41,308 bases of DNA from CAMDBL01 sp964498125 (lineage in GTDB: Bacteria > Pseudomonadota > Alphaproteobacteria > Rhizobiales > Hyphomicrobiaceae), in NCBI GenBank assembly GCA_964498125.1, contig CAZCGE010000035.1, forward strand, positions 1 through 41,308. The letters are read 5' to 3'. A model generated the notes under the pieces. The model was not told the DNA's origin. It made no database searches and saw only the letters and a list, made by a program, of their open reading frames with translations. Positions 7,368 to 15,770 of this stretch are shown piece after piece (within the stretch, counting starts at the first letter, position 1; the number at the start of each line of letters is the position of its first letter). A program made the position numbers and the translations under genes.

Positions 7368-8813
7368 ATGCCCCGAGGCACCATTCTCATCGCCGACGAC
7401 GACTCAGCCATTCGCACGGTCCTCAATCAGGCGCTGGCGCGCGCGGGCTACTCGCCGCGCGCCACCGGTACCGCGGCGATGTTGTGGCGCTGGATCTCGC
7501 AGGGGGAAGGTGACGTCGTCATCACCGACGTCGTGATGCCGGACGAGAATGCCTTCGACCTCATCCCGCGCATCAAGAAGCTGCGCCCCGATCTGCCGAT
7601 CATCGTCATGAGCGCACAAAATACGCTGATGACGGCGCTGACCGCGGCCGAGAAGGGTGCCTATGAATATCTGCCCAAGCCCTTCGACCTCAACGAGCTC
7701 GTGAGCGTCGTCGGCCGCGCGCTCGCCCAACCAGCTCGTCGCACGCAACGCCCCGTCGGCGATGCCGACACCGAGGAATTGCCGCTCATCGGCCGATCAG
7801 CGGCCATGCAGGAGATCTACCGGGTTCTGGCCAAGCTCACGCAAACCGAACTCACCGTCATGATCGCCGGAGAGTCAGGCACCGGCAAGGAATTGGTTGC
7901 CCGCGTGCTGCACGATCACGGGCGGCGGCGCGCGGGGCCGTTCGTGGCCATCAACATGGCGGCGATTCCGCGTGAGCTGATCGAAAGCGAGTTGTTTGGA
8001 CACGAGAAGGGGGCATTCACGGGCGCCCAGAGCAGGACCCAGGGACGCTTCGAGCAGGCCGAGGGCGGCACGCTGTTTCTCGACGAAATCGGCGATATGC
8101 CGCTCGAAGCCCAGACCAGGCTGTTGCGTGTCCTGCAAGAGGGCGAGTACACCACGGTCGGCGGGCGCACGTCGATCCGCACCAACGTGCGCATCATCGC
8201 CGCAACCCACCGTGATCTGAAGGCGCAGATCCAGCAGGGCGTGTTCCGCGAGGATCTGTTTTATCGCCTCAACGTCGTTCCCATGCGACTGCCGCCGTTG
8301 CGCGAGCGGCTGGAGGATATCGGTGACCTGGCGCGCCATTTCCTGCGCCAGGCCGTGCGCGAGGGGCTCGGCCAAAAATCCATCGATACGGCAGCCATCG
8401 AGCGCTTGAAGCAGTACGATTGGCCAGGCAACGTGCGCGAACTCGAGAACATGGTGCGGCGTCTGGCGGCCCTGCACTCGCAGGATGCGATCAGCGCGGA
8501 AATGGTCGAGGACGAACTCGCTGAAGTCTCCCGCCCGAAAATGGTCGGGGGAACAGCGGAGTCCAAGGACCTCTCCGAGCAGGTGGAACGCTACCTCGCC
8601 ACGTATTTTGCGTCGTTCGGCAAGGAGCTGCCGCCGGCCGGGCTCTACGACCGGATCATTCGTGATGTCGAGCTACCGCTGATCACCGCGGCGCTGGCGG
8701 CAACCCGCGGCAACCAGATTCGTGCCGCCGACCTGCTGGGCCTCAATCGCAACACGCTGCGCAGCCGCATCAAGGCGCTCGACATCCGCGTCTTCCGCTC
8801 GCCCATCGGTTGA
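7368..8813 (+). CDS. ntrC: Nitrogen regulation response regulator NtrC
   Basis: A 481-residue three-domain sigma-54 activator. Receiver domain 1-120 with acidic pocket D10-D12, phospho-acceptor D54 and K104. AAA+ domain with Walker A GESGTGKE (168-175), the sigma-54 contact loop GAFTGA (215-220), Walker B GGTLFLDEIGDMP, and an RLNVVPMRLPPLRER segment. A Fis-type helix-turn-helix lies at the C-terminus (TRGNQIRAADLLGLNRNTLRSRIKAL). AAGGAG at 7357-7362 lies 5 bases before the ATG. It should activate nitrogen-assimilation promoters on phosphorylation by NtrB. A gap of 285 bases separates it from ntrY; no terminator or clear promoter was found there. Confidence 0.96.
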   Translation: MPRGTILIADDDSAIRTVLNQALARAGYSPRATGTAAMLWRWISQGEGDVVITDVVMPDENAFDLIPRIKKLRPDLPIIVMSAQNTLMTALTAAEKGAYEYLPKPFDLNELVSVVGRALAQPARRTQRPVGDADTEELPLIGRSAAMQEIYRVLAKLTQTELTVMIAGESGTGKELVARVLHDHGRRRAGPFVAINMAAIPRELIESELFGHEKGAFTGAQSRTQGRFEQAEGGTLFLDEIGDMPLEAQTRLLRVLQEGEYTTVGGRTSIRTNVRIIAATHRDLKAQIQQGVFREDLFYRLNVVPMRLPPLRERLEDIGDLARHFLRQAVREGLGQKSIDTAAIERLKQYDWPGNVRELENMVRRLAALHSQDAISAEMVEDELAEVSRPKMVGGTAESKDLSEQVERYLATYFASFGKELPPAGLYDRIIRDVELPLITAALAATRGNQIRAADLLGLNRNTLRSRIKALDIRVFRSPIG

Positions 8814-9098
8814 TTGTCGAGGCCTGGGCGACTTGGCCCGCAAAAGGTCCAGGACAATCAAAGAATGGCTGGATGCACCTTGACGCAGGTGCGGCAGGCA
8901 CGGTATTCACGCCTCCTTGTCGCGAAAATGTCACAGTTTGCAGCATATTTGTGTTCGGCAAGCGTCACTAGGCGGAGAATTTCGGTGCAACCGTCACGTC
9001 CACGCAACAGCGTGGCCCGTGATTATGGTTAAGCCGCCCGCCGAAGTCCGGCCCTGGGAAGCAATGGGCAGGGCGAGCGCGTTGGCCAAACCCGGATT

Positions 9099-11414
9099 AT
9101 GAGGGAGACGCGACGTTTGGATCATCGGGCCGATTTCGAGGGGCGCCAGACCGCCGGCTCCGCGCCGATCGGCGAGGCGACCTTCAGCTCTAGGGACCGC
9201 GCGTTTTGGCTGGGCCTCAGCATCGTCGTGCTGTCGCTGATCGCGTCGCTGGCCACCTATTTCATCCTTACGGGTCTGACGTCGATCGTGCCGCGCAATG
9301 ACGTGGTGCGCAGCGTGCTGCTGGTCAATCTGGCGCTGATCGTCGGCGTCAGCGTCGTCATCGCCTGGCAGGTGGCGGGGTTGTGGCGGGCCTGGCGCCA
9401 CAAGCAGGCCGGCGCCCGCCTGCACGTGCGCATCGTCATCCTGTTCACTTTGGTCGCCGCCATGCCCGGCATCCTGCTGGCCATCGCCGCGACGACGACA
9501 TTCTCCCGCACCTTCGACAGTGTTTCGCAGCGCACGCGCGGCATCGTCGAAACCTCGCTGGAGGTGGTCAACGCTTACCTGGAAGAGCATGGCCAGGTGA
9601 TCCGTACCGACGCGGTCAACATGGCCAAGGATCTCGATGATTCAGCCGAACTCGTGCGCGACAAGCCAGAGGAATTGCGCACGCTGCTGATCGGCCAGGC
9701 CGGCCTGCGCGATCTGCCTGCCGTGTACCTGATCGATCGCCATGGCACCGCCGTCGTCACCGCAACTGAAGACCCCAAGCTGCCCTATGCGCCGCCGGCG
9801 GAGGGCATGTTGCGGGCCGCTGACGCCGGCCAGGTGCCGCTGGCCATGCCGGGGCGCGAATTCCGCATTGCCGCGGTGACCAAGCTCGCCAATTATCCAG
9901 GCACCTACTTGTACGTGGCGCGCGGCGTCAATCCCAAGGTCGTTGGCCAGCTGCAGCGCACGCAAGAGGCCGTGGCGGAGTATTTCGAGACCCGCCGCCG
10001 CCGCGGACGGTTCACGTTCCTGCACGGCGTCATCTACTCCATGATCACGCTGACCAGCCTGCTGGCCGCCATCTGGTCCGGCATGTGGTTCGCTGGACGC
10101 TTCGTTGCGCCAATCCGCCGGTTGATCGCGGCGGCGCAGGAGGTGTCGCGCGGCAACCTGAGGGTGGAGCTGCCCGAACGGCGCGGCGAGGGCGATCTCA
10201 GGCGGCTGTCGGAAACCTTCAACACGATGACGCGCGAATTGAAGACCCAGCGCGACGATCTCGTCTCCACGAATGCCGAGCTCACCAACCGACGACGGTT
10301 CATCGAGGCGATGCTGTCGGGTGTCTCGGCGGGCGTGATCGGCCTTGATTCACAAGCCCGGATGCGCCTGATCAATGGTGCGGCCGAAAAACTGCTCGGC
10401 ATGCGCGAGGCCGAAATGATCGGCCGCACGTTGCACGAGGCGGTACCGGCGTTCGCCGAGCTGTTCGAGCGCGATGATCCAGGCGCCAAGAACCGCGGCC
10501 AGCGCCAGATTACCGTTCAGGTCGACGGCGAGGAACGCACGTTCGCGGCCCGCGTCACGCGCGAACAGGCCGGGCCCGGTGAGTTTGGCTCGGTCGTCAC
10601 CTTCGATGATATCACCGAGCTGGTGTCGGCCCAGCGCACAGCGGCTTGGGCCGACGTCGCCCGCCGCATCGCGCACGAGATCAAGAATCCGCTGACCCCG
10701 ATCATCTTGTCGGCCGAGCGCCTGCGCCGCAAGTACGGCAAGGCCATCGTCGAAGATCGCGAAACCTTCGACAAGCTCACCTCCACCATCGAGCGCCAGG
10801 CCGGCGACATCAAGACGATGGTCGACGAGTTCGCGTCCTTTGCCCGCGTCCCCAAGCCGGTGATCGAGACGGGCGATCTCAGGGAGGCGGTGCAGGAGCC
10901 GATGATCCTGTTCCGCGAAAGCCATCCGGCCCTCGACTACAAGCTCGTCGTGCCGGCGACGGCGGCCATCGGCGCTTTCGACCGGCGGTTGATCACCCAG
11001 GCGCTGACCAACCTCGTGAAGAACGCCACCGAAGCCGTCGAGGCCGGCGCCGAGCACAGCAAGGAAGATCCTGACTGGAAAGGCCAGGTCGAGGCGCGGC
11101 TGACGGTGCTCGCCGACCAGTTCGTCATCGAGGTGATCGACAACGGCGTGGGTCTGCCAAAACAAAACCGCACCCGGCTGTTAGAGCCCTATGTCACGAC
11201 CAAGGGCAACAAGGGCACCGGCCTGGGACTGGCCATCGTGCAGAAAATCGTCGAGCAGCATGGCGGCACACTGGCGCTGGAGGATGCGCCGCCCGCGCCG
11301 GGCCGCAAGCGCGGCGCACTGGTGCGCATCGTGCTGCCGGCAGGCGTGCTGAAACCAACCGACAGTGGCGAGGGGCGGCAACATTCGACGCCGGCCGCTC
11401 TGGCACATGTCTAA
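9099..11414 (+). CDS. ntrY: Membrane sensor histidine kinase NtrY
   Basis: A 771-residue kinase. Three hydrophobic segments at about 36-60, 72-95 and 103-132 are followed by a periplasmic region, a fourth membrane segment at about 304-332, HAMP (about 333-385), PAS (about 395-510), then the acceptor box IAHEIKNPLTP with H526, an N box TQALTNLVKNATEAV, DNGVGLP, LLEPYVTTK and GTGLGLAI. It is the partner of NtrX, 39 bases downstream. NtrYX responds to nitrogen and, in some species, redox or oxygen cues. The ATG at 9099 has no Shine-Dalgarno; GAGGGAGA at 9101-9108 would better serve an in-frame TTG at 9117, so the true start may be six codons further in. Confidence 0.94.
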   Translation: MRETRRLDHRADFEGRQTAGSAPIGEATFSSRDRAFWLGLSIVVLSLIASLATYFILTGLTSIVPRNDVVRSVLLVNLALIVGVSVVIAWQVAGLWRAWRHKQAGARLHVRIVILFTLVAAMPGILLAIAATTTFSRTFDSVSQRTRGIVETSLEVVNAYLEEHGQVIRTDAVNMAKDLDDSAELVRDKPEELRTLLIGQAGLRDLPAVYLIDRHGTAVVTATEDPKLPYAPPAEGMLRAADAGQVPLAMPGREFRIAAVTKLANYPGTYLYVARGVNPKVVGQLQRTQEAVAEYFETRRRRGRFTFLHGVIYSMITLTSLLAAIWSGMWFAGRFVAPIRRLIAAAQEVSRGNLRVELPERRGEGDLRRLSETFNTMTRELKTQRDDLVSTNAELTNRRRFIEAMLSGVSAGVIGLDSQARMRLINGAAEKLLGMREAEMIGRTLHEAVPAFAELFERDDPGAKNRGQRQITVQVDGEERTFAARVTREQAGPGEFGSVVTFDDITELVSAQRTAAWADVARRIAHEIKNPLTPIILSAERLRRKYGKAIVEDRETFDKLTSTIERQAGDIKTMVDEFASFARVPKPVIETGDLREAVQEPMILFRESHPALDYKLVVPATAAIGAFDRRLITQALTNLVKNATEAVEAGAEHSKEDPDWKGQVEARLTVLADQFVIEVIDNGVGLPKQNRTRLLEPYVTTKGNKGTGLGLAIVQKIVEQHGGTLALEDAPPAPGRKRGALVRIVLPAGVLKPTDSGEGRQHSTPAALAHV

Positions 11415-11453
11415 TAGTTGAACGATGCGACGTTACAATCAAGGAGATGGGAT

Positions 11454-12845
11454 ATGGCATCTGACATCCTGATCGTCGACGACGAGGCCGATATCCGCGA
11501 TCTGGTCGGCGGCATTCTGGAGGATGAAGGGCATCGCACGCGGCTTGCCCGCGACAGCGACGAGGCGCTGCGGGCGATCGAGGAGCGACGTCCCCATCTA
11601 GTCATTCTCGACATCTGGCTGCAGGGCAGCCGCCTCGACGGGCTCGAAGTGCTGTCGATCATCAAGCGCACGCATCCCGATTTGCCGGTGGTCATCATCT
11701 CGGGCCACGGCAATATCGAAACCGCCGTCACCGCCATCAAACGCGGCGCCTACGACTATATCGAAAAACCCTTCAAGGCCGACCGCCTGATCCTGGTCGC
11801 CATCCGGGCCCTGGAAGCCTCGCAACTGCGCCGGGAGGTCAAGGAACTGCGCGAGCGTTCGGTGCAGAGCATGGAGATGGTGGGCAAGTCGCCGGCCATC
11901 AATCAGCTGCGCAGCGCCATCGACCGCGTCGCGCCCACCAACAGCCGCATTCTGATCCGCGGCGCTTCGGGCACCGGCAAGGAACTCACCGGTCGTGTCA
12001 TCCATGAGAAGTCGCAGCGGGCCGATGGCCCCTTCGTCGTCCTCAATGCCGCCGCCATGGCGCCGGACCGCGTCGAGGAGGAATTGTTCGGCACGGAGGA
12101 TCGCAGCGGCGGGCCGCGCAAGGTCGGGGCGTTGGAGGAGGCCCATGGCGGCACTCTCTACATCGATGAAGTCGCCGACATGCCGATGGAAACGCAGGGC
12201 AAGGTGTTGCGGGTCCTGGTCGAGCAGAAATTCCTGCGCATTGGCGGCTCACAGAAAGTCTCCGTCGATGTGCGCATCATCACCTCGACCAGCCGCGATC
12301 TGGAACGCGACATGACCGAGGGCCGGTTCCGCGAGGACCTCTACCACCGGCTCAACGTCGTGCCGTTGCGTGTGCCGGGACTGGCGGAACGTCGCGAGGA
12401 CATTCCCGATCTGGTGCATTTCTTCGTCAACCAGGTCGCCCATGCCTCGGGTCTGGCGCCGCGCCGCGTCGGGGAGGACGCGGTCGCCGTGCTGCAGGCC
12501 CACGATTGGCCGGGCAACGTGCGAGAGTTGCGCAACAACATCGAGCGCCTGCTGATCCTGGCCGGCGGCGAAACCAACTCGACGATCACCGCCGACCTGC
12601 TGCCCGAGGAGATCGGCTCCAACGTGTCGCTGCCGGTCAACGGTGGCGCCGAGCATCTGATGTCACTGCCGCTGCGTGAGGCGCGCGAGATTTTCGAACG
12701 GGAGTATCTGCTGGCGCAGATCAACCGGTTCGGCGGCAACATCTCGCGCACTGCCGAATTCGTCGGCATGGAGCGCTCGGCCCTGCACCGCAAGTTGCGC
12801 GCCCTCGGCGTCAGCTCCGATCAGCGCGGGCCGGAGCGGCCGTGA
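11454..12845 (+). CDS. ntrX: Response regulator NtrX, AAA+ domain without GAFTGA loop
   Basis: A 463-residue NtrC-family regulator. Receiver with D9/D10 and phospho-acceptor D53; AAA+ domain with Walker A GASGTGKE (170-177), Walker B GGTLYIDEVADMP and RLNVVPLRVPGLAERRED; C-terminal Fis-type helix-turn-helix. Where NtrC has GAFTGA, this protein reads FGTEDRSGGPRKVGAL (212-227), so the sigma-54 contact loop is missing. Such loss is known in alphaproteobacterial NtrX and implies that it does not act as an ordinary sigma-54 activator. AAGGAG at 11441-11446 lies 7 bases before ATG 11454, which fixes the start although the frame is open to 11418. A REPIN-like pair follows its stop. Confidence 0.95.
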   Translation: MASDILIVDDEADIRDLVGGILEDEGHRTRLARDSDEALRAIEERRPHLVILDIWLQGSRLDGLEVLSIIKRTHPDLPVVIISGHGNIETAVTAIKRGAYDYIEKPFKADRLILVAIRALEASQLRREVKELRERSVQSMEMVGKSPAINQLRSAIDRVAPTNSRILIRGASGTGKELTGRVIHEKSQRADGPFVVLNAAAMAPDRVEEELFGTEDRSGGPRKVGALEEAHGGTLYIDEVADMPMETQGKVLRVLVEQKFLRIGGSQKVSVDVRIITSTSRDLERDMTEGRFREDLYHRLNVVPLRVPGLAERREDIPDLVHFFVNQVAHASGLAPRRVGEDAVAVLQAHDWPGNVRELRNNIERLLILAGGETNSTITADLLPEEIGSNVSLPVNGGAEHLMSLPLREAREIFEREYLLAQINRFGGNISRTAEFVGMERSALHRKLRALGVSSDQRGPERP

Positions 12846-12860
12846 GGCAGACCCCGGGTC

Positions 12861-12984
12861 GGGGTCAGACCCTTGGGTCTGACCCCTAATGGAAACAACA
12901 TTTGCCACGAGCAGTCACCCCGCGCGACGTCGGCGGTATGGAGAGGATTCATACCACAGGGGTCAGACCCAAGGGTCTGACCCC
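12861..12984. repeat. Inverted pair of GGGGTCAGACCC palindromes (REPIN-like)
   Basis: A 26-base palindrome at 12861-12886 has arms GGGGTCAGACCC (12861-12872) and GGGTCTGACCCC (12875-12886) around TT. Its exact reverse complement is at 12959-12984 (centre AA). The 72 bases between hold another small hairpin, GGTATG (12935-12940) with CATACC (12950-12955). The whole sits between the ntrX stop and the aminotransferase start. A third palindrome of the same family is inside mazG (17882-17908). Two inverted REP units around a short spacer is the REPIN layout; mobility through a distant transposase is inference. Confidence 0.75.
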
Positions 12985-13008
12985 ACCGCCTCTATGTAGG
13001 AACAACTC

Positions 13009-13884
13009 ATGAGCCGAGTCGTCTACGTCAACGGTCGCTATCTGCCCCATGCCGAAGCCGGCGTGCCGGTGCTCGATCGGGCGTTCCTGTTTGGCGACGG
13101 CGTGTATGAGGTCTGCGAGGTGCGCGGTGGGCGGATCGTCGACGAGAGCCGGCATATGGCGCGGTTGCAGCGCTCACTGGGTGAAATAGGCATGGCCATG
13201 CCGATGACGCCGGCGGCGCTGGGTCGCGTGCTGCGCGAAACCATCAGCCGCAATCGCGTCAGCTTCGGCATGGTGTTCCTGCAGGTCTCGCGCGGCGCTT
13301 GCGCGCGCGATCGCGGCCGGGACTTCTATTTCCCCGCTGGCGGCACGCCGCCGACGATCGTCTGTACCGCGCGCAACACCTCGCGCGCAGCCTTGGAAAG
13401 GCGTTGGGCCACGGGCATCGGCGTCAAGACGCTGCCCGACAACCGGTGGGCCCGCTGCGATATCAAGACCTCGATGCTGCTCGCCGCCTGCCTCGCCAAG
13501 GAGGAGGCGTTGGGGGAGGGTGCGGGCGAGGCCTGGTTCGTCGACCAGGATGGCTTGGTCAGGGAGGGTGCATCGAGTAACGCCTGGATCATCGACGCCG
13601 CCGGCCGGCTCGTCACCCGCCCGGCTGGGCACGACATCCTGCGCGGCACGGCGCGCATGCGGCTGATCGACGTGCTCGACCGGGAAGGTCTCGAACTGCA
13701 CGAGCGCGCATTCAGCGTGACGCAAGCGCAAGCGGCGCGTGAAGCCTTCATCACATCCGCCACGGCGATCGTGCTGCCGGTGGTGCGGATCAACGGCCAG
13801 GCGGTCGCAAGCGGGCAGCCAGGCCCGCTGGCCGCCCGCTTGCGCGAGTTGTTCCATCAGCTGGCGGTCGTCAGCCCGCCATGA
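13009..13884 (+). CDS. dat: D-amino-acid aminotransferase, PLP fold type IV
   Basis: A 291-residue branched-chain/D-alanine aminotransferase-class protein. VPVLDRAFLFGDGVYEV near residues 20-36, the PLP lysine K153 in CDIKTSMLL, the EGASSNAWII segment near 184-193 and LRGTARMRLID near 212-222 follow the fold-type IV pattern. The best fit is D-alanine transaminase, which interconverts D-alanine and D-glutamate; aminodeoxychorismate lyase and branched-chain aminotransferase belong to the same fold, so substrate is moderately certain. AGGAA lies 6 bases upstream of the ATG. Position between ntrX and hfq is common in Rhodospirillales-type genomes. Confidence 0.85.
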   Translation: MSRVVYVNGRYLPHAEAGVPVLDRAFLFGDGVYEVCEVRGGRIVDESRHMARLQRSLGEIGMAMPMTPAALGRVLRETISRNRVSFGMVFLQVSRGACARDRGRDFYFPAGGTPPTIVCTARNTSRAALERRWATGIGVKTLPDNRWARCDIKTSMLLAACLAKEEALGEGAGEAWFVDQDGLVREGASSNAWIIDAAGRLVTRPAGHDILRGTARMRLIDVLDREGLELHERAFSVTQAQAAREAFITSATAIVLPVVRINGQAVASGQPGPLAARLRELFHQLAVVSPP

Positions 13885-13961
13885 GGCGGCATGGCCTGGG
13901 CCCAAACCCGCCCAAAAGCCGGGCACAGGCTGAATGTCTTGGTCGAGCCGCTGCCACATCC

Positions 13962-13991
13962 TTGATGAAACCGTCGTTGAAGTGCTGTAAT
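13962..13991 (+). promoter_or_regulatory. Candidate hfq promoter
   Basis: TTGATG at 13962-13967 and TGTAAT at 13986-13991 are 18 bases apart and about 60 bases before the hfq start, in the 167-base gap after the aminotransferase gene. The match is fair for a housekeeping promoter, but alphaproteobacterial promoters are hard to call by eye. Confidence 0.3.
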
Positions 13992-14051
13992 GTTGCATTG
14001 CGGCATTAGCCTCCGCGCGCGCGCCAACAACAATAACGGTGGACAACATCC

Positions 14052-14303
14052 ATGGCTGAAAGAACGCAAAGTTTACAGGATACGTTTCTTAATCACGTCA
14101 GAAAGAGCAAGACGCCGCTGACGATTTTTCTCATCAATGGCGTCAAGTTGCAGGGCATCGTCACGTGGTTCGACAACTTCTGTGTGTTGTTGCGCCGGGA
14201 CGGTCATTCCCAGCTCGTCTACAAGCACGCGATCTCCACGATCATGCCCGGCGCGCCCGTTCATCTGATGGATGCCGACCCGGCTGAAGATACAACCGAT
14301 TGA
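14052..14303 (+). CDS. hfq: RNA chaperone Hfq
   Basis: An 83-residue Sm-like protein that forms hexamers and pairs small RNAs with mRNAs. Sm1 covers LTIFLINGVKLQGIVTWFDNFCVLLRRDG (about 24-52) and Sm2 is LVYKHAISTIMPG (about 56-68), including the KHAIS motif of the proximal RNA-binding face. The C-terminal tail is short and acidic, as in other alphaproteobacteria. The N-terminus SLQDTFLNHVRK fits the family, so ATG 14052 is secure. hflX follows directly in the same reading frame, beyond the TGA. Confidence 0.97.
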   Translation: MAERTQSLQDTFLNHVRKSKTPLTIFLINGVKLQGIVTWFDNFCVLLRRDGHSQLVYKHAISTIMPGAPVHLMDADPAEDTTD

Positions 14304-14411
14304 GGCCACGCGATCGACACTCGGATCGACAAGGACGAAGCCGGGCCAACGCGGTCCCGCCTCGGTGAAGCGACGACCAAGGGGCCGACGCGCGCGCTCG
14401 TCGTCGTTCCC

Positions 14412-15719
14412 GTGGCCTCGCGTGGCCGCCGTGCCGGCACGCCTCGGGCAGGCGACAGCCGCCAGCCGGACAACGTCAAGCACTCCCCCCAGGACCGCCT
14501 GGCGGAAGCCATCGGTCTCGCCCAGGCCATTGACCTCGATGTTGTCGCGGGCCTGCTGGCGCCATTACCCGCGCCCAATCCAGCGACGCTGCTCGGCTCG
14601 GGCAAAGTCGAGGAATTGCGCGGCCTGATCGCCGACCAGTCGATCGAGCTGGTGATCGTCGACCACGTCGTCTCGCCCGTGCAGCAGCGCAACCTGGAGA
14701 AGGCCTGGAAGGCCAAGGTGCTCGATCGCACGGGGCTCATTCTCGAGATCTTTGGCCGCCGCGCCCGCACCCGCGAAGGCCGGCTGCAGGTCGAACTGGC
14801 GCATCTGTCCTACCAGAAAGGTCGCCTGGTTCGCGCCTGGACCCATCTCGAGCGCCAGCGCGGCGGCGGCGGGTTCCTTGGCGGACCCGGCGAAGCGCAG
14901 ATCGAGCTCGACCGGCGCATGCTGCAGGACCGCATCGACGCCATTAAGAAGGAACTCCAGCAGGTGGTGCGCACGCGCGAGCTGCACCGCGCCGGCCGCC
15001 GCAAGGTGCCGTATCCGGTGGTCGCCATCGTCGGCTACACCAACGCCGGCAAGTCGACCCTGTTCAATCGTCTGACCGGTGCGGCGGTGCTGGCCTTGGA
15101 CCAGGTCTTCGCCACACTCGATCCGACCATGCGCGAGGTGAAGCTGCCAAGCAGCCGGCGCGTCATCCTGTCGGATACGGTCGGGTTCATCTCCGACCTG
15201 CCGACCATGTTGGTGGCGGCCTTCCGCGCGACGCTGGAGGAAGTGATCGAGGCCGATCTCGTCCTGCACGTGCGCGACATCTCGCACGCCGAGACGGACG
15301 CCCAACGCGCCGACGTGGAGGGCGTGCTGGTCGATCTCGGCCTGACGGCGCGGCTGGCCGACAGCCGCATCATCGAGGTCTGGAACAAGATCGACCTGCT
15401 GAGCCCGGTGACGCGCGAGGAGGCGCTGCACGCCGCCCAGTTCGCGGAAACAACGGCCATCCCAAGCTCGGCTGTGACCGGCGAAGGTCTGGAGGCGTTG
15501 CTGGCGGCCATCGACGAGCGGCTGGGCAGGGACGATGTGATCATCGACGTGGTGGTGCCAGCGCATCAGGGCAAGCTGCTGAGCTGGCTCTACCAGAATG
15601 CCGATGTGCTCGAGCGGCGCGCCACCGAGACAGGCGACGTGTCGTGTCGCGTGCGCATCGCTTCCGAGAAGAAAGGGCGATTGCTGGCGCAACTCGAAGG
15701 CCTGCAGAGCACGGTGTAG
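14412..15719 (+). CDS. hflX: GTPase HflX
   Basis: A 435-residue GTPase that binds the 50S subunit and splits stalled ribosomes. The N-terminal HflX domain includes ILEIFGRRARTREGRLQVELA and the glycine-rich RGGGGFLGGPGEAQIELDRR. The GTPase domain has Walker A GYTNAGKST (208-216), DTVGF (G3) and NKID (G4), followed by a C-terminal domain. The start is unusual: the only in-frame ATG, GTG or TTG between the hfq stop (14301) and the conserved core is GTG 14412, yet the codons before it would encode RALVVVP, which looks like the usual N-terminal strand of HflX. The true start may be non-standard or further upstream. The TAG stop is part of a perfect 36-bp palindrome. Confidence 0.94.
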   Translation: MASRGRRAGTPRAGDSRQPDNVKHSPQDRLAEAIGLAQAIDLDVVAGLLAPLPAPNPATLLGSGKVEELRGLIADQSIELVIVDHVVSPVQQRNLEKAWKAKVLDRTGLILEIFGRRARTREGRLQVELAHLSYQKGRLVRAWTHLERQRGGGGFLGGPGEAQIELDRRMLQDRIDAIKKELQQVVRTRELHRAGRRKVPYPVVAIVGYTNAGKSTLFNRLTGAAVLALDQVFATLDPTMREVKLPSSRRVILSDTVGFISDLPTMLVAAFRATLEEVIEADLVLHVRDISHAETDAQRADVEGVLVDLGLTARLADSRIIEVWNKIDLLSPVTREEALHAAQFAETTAIPSSAVTGEGLEALLAAIDERLGRDDVIIDVVVPAHQGKLLSWLYQNADVLERRATETGDVSCRVRIASEKKGRLLAQLEGLQSTV

Positions 15720-15751
15720 GTTGGGTTGAGGCGCGCCTCAACCCAACCTAC
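15716..15751. repeat. Perfect 36-bp palindrome overlapping the hflX stop
   Basis: The arm GTAGGTTGGGTTGAGGCG (15716-15733) is followed at once by its exact reverse complement (15734-15751), with no loop. The TAG at 15717-15719 is the hflX stop codon. The leading GTAGG-TTG resembles the GTAGGGTG ends of the elements at 2594 and 17362. It lacks a following T tract, so a simple intrinsic terminator is not evident, although it could stall or end transcripts. Confidence 0.75.
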
Positions 15752-15770
15752 GTCTACGGATTTTCCGAGG

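Noticed and set aside
8814..9098. Sigma-54 promoter or NtrC sites in the ntrC-ntrY gap
   Set aside because: GG and GC pairs were seen, but none with the required 10-base spacing, and no paired NtrC-like operator was found.
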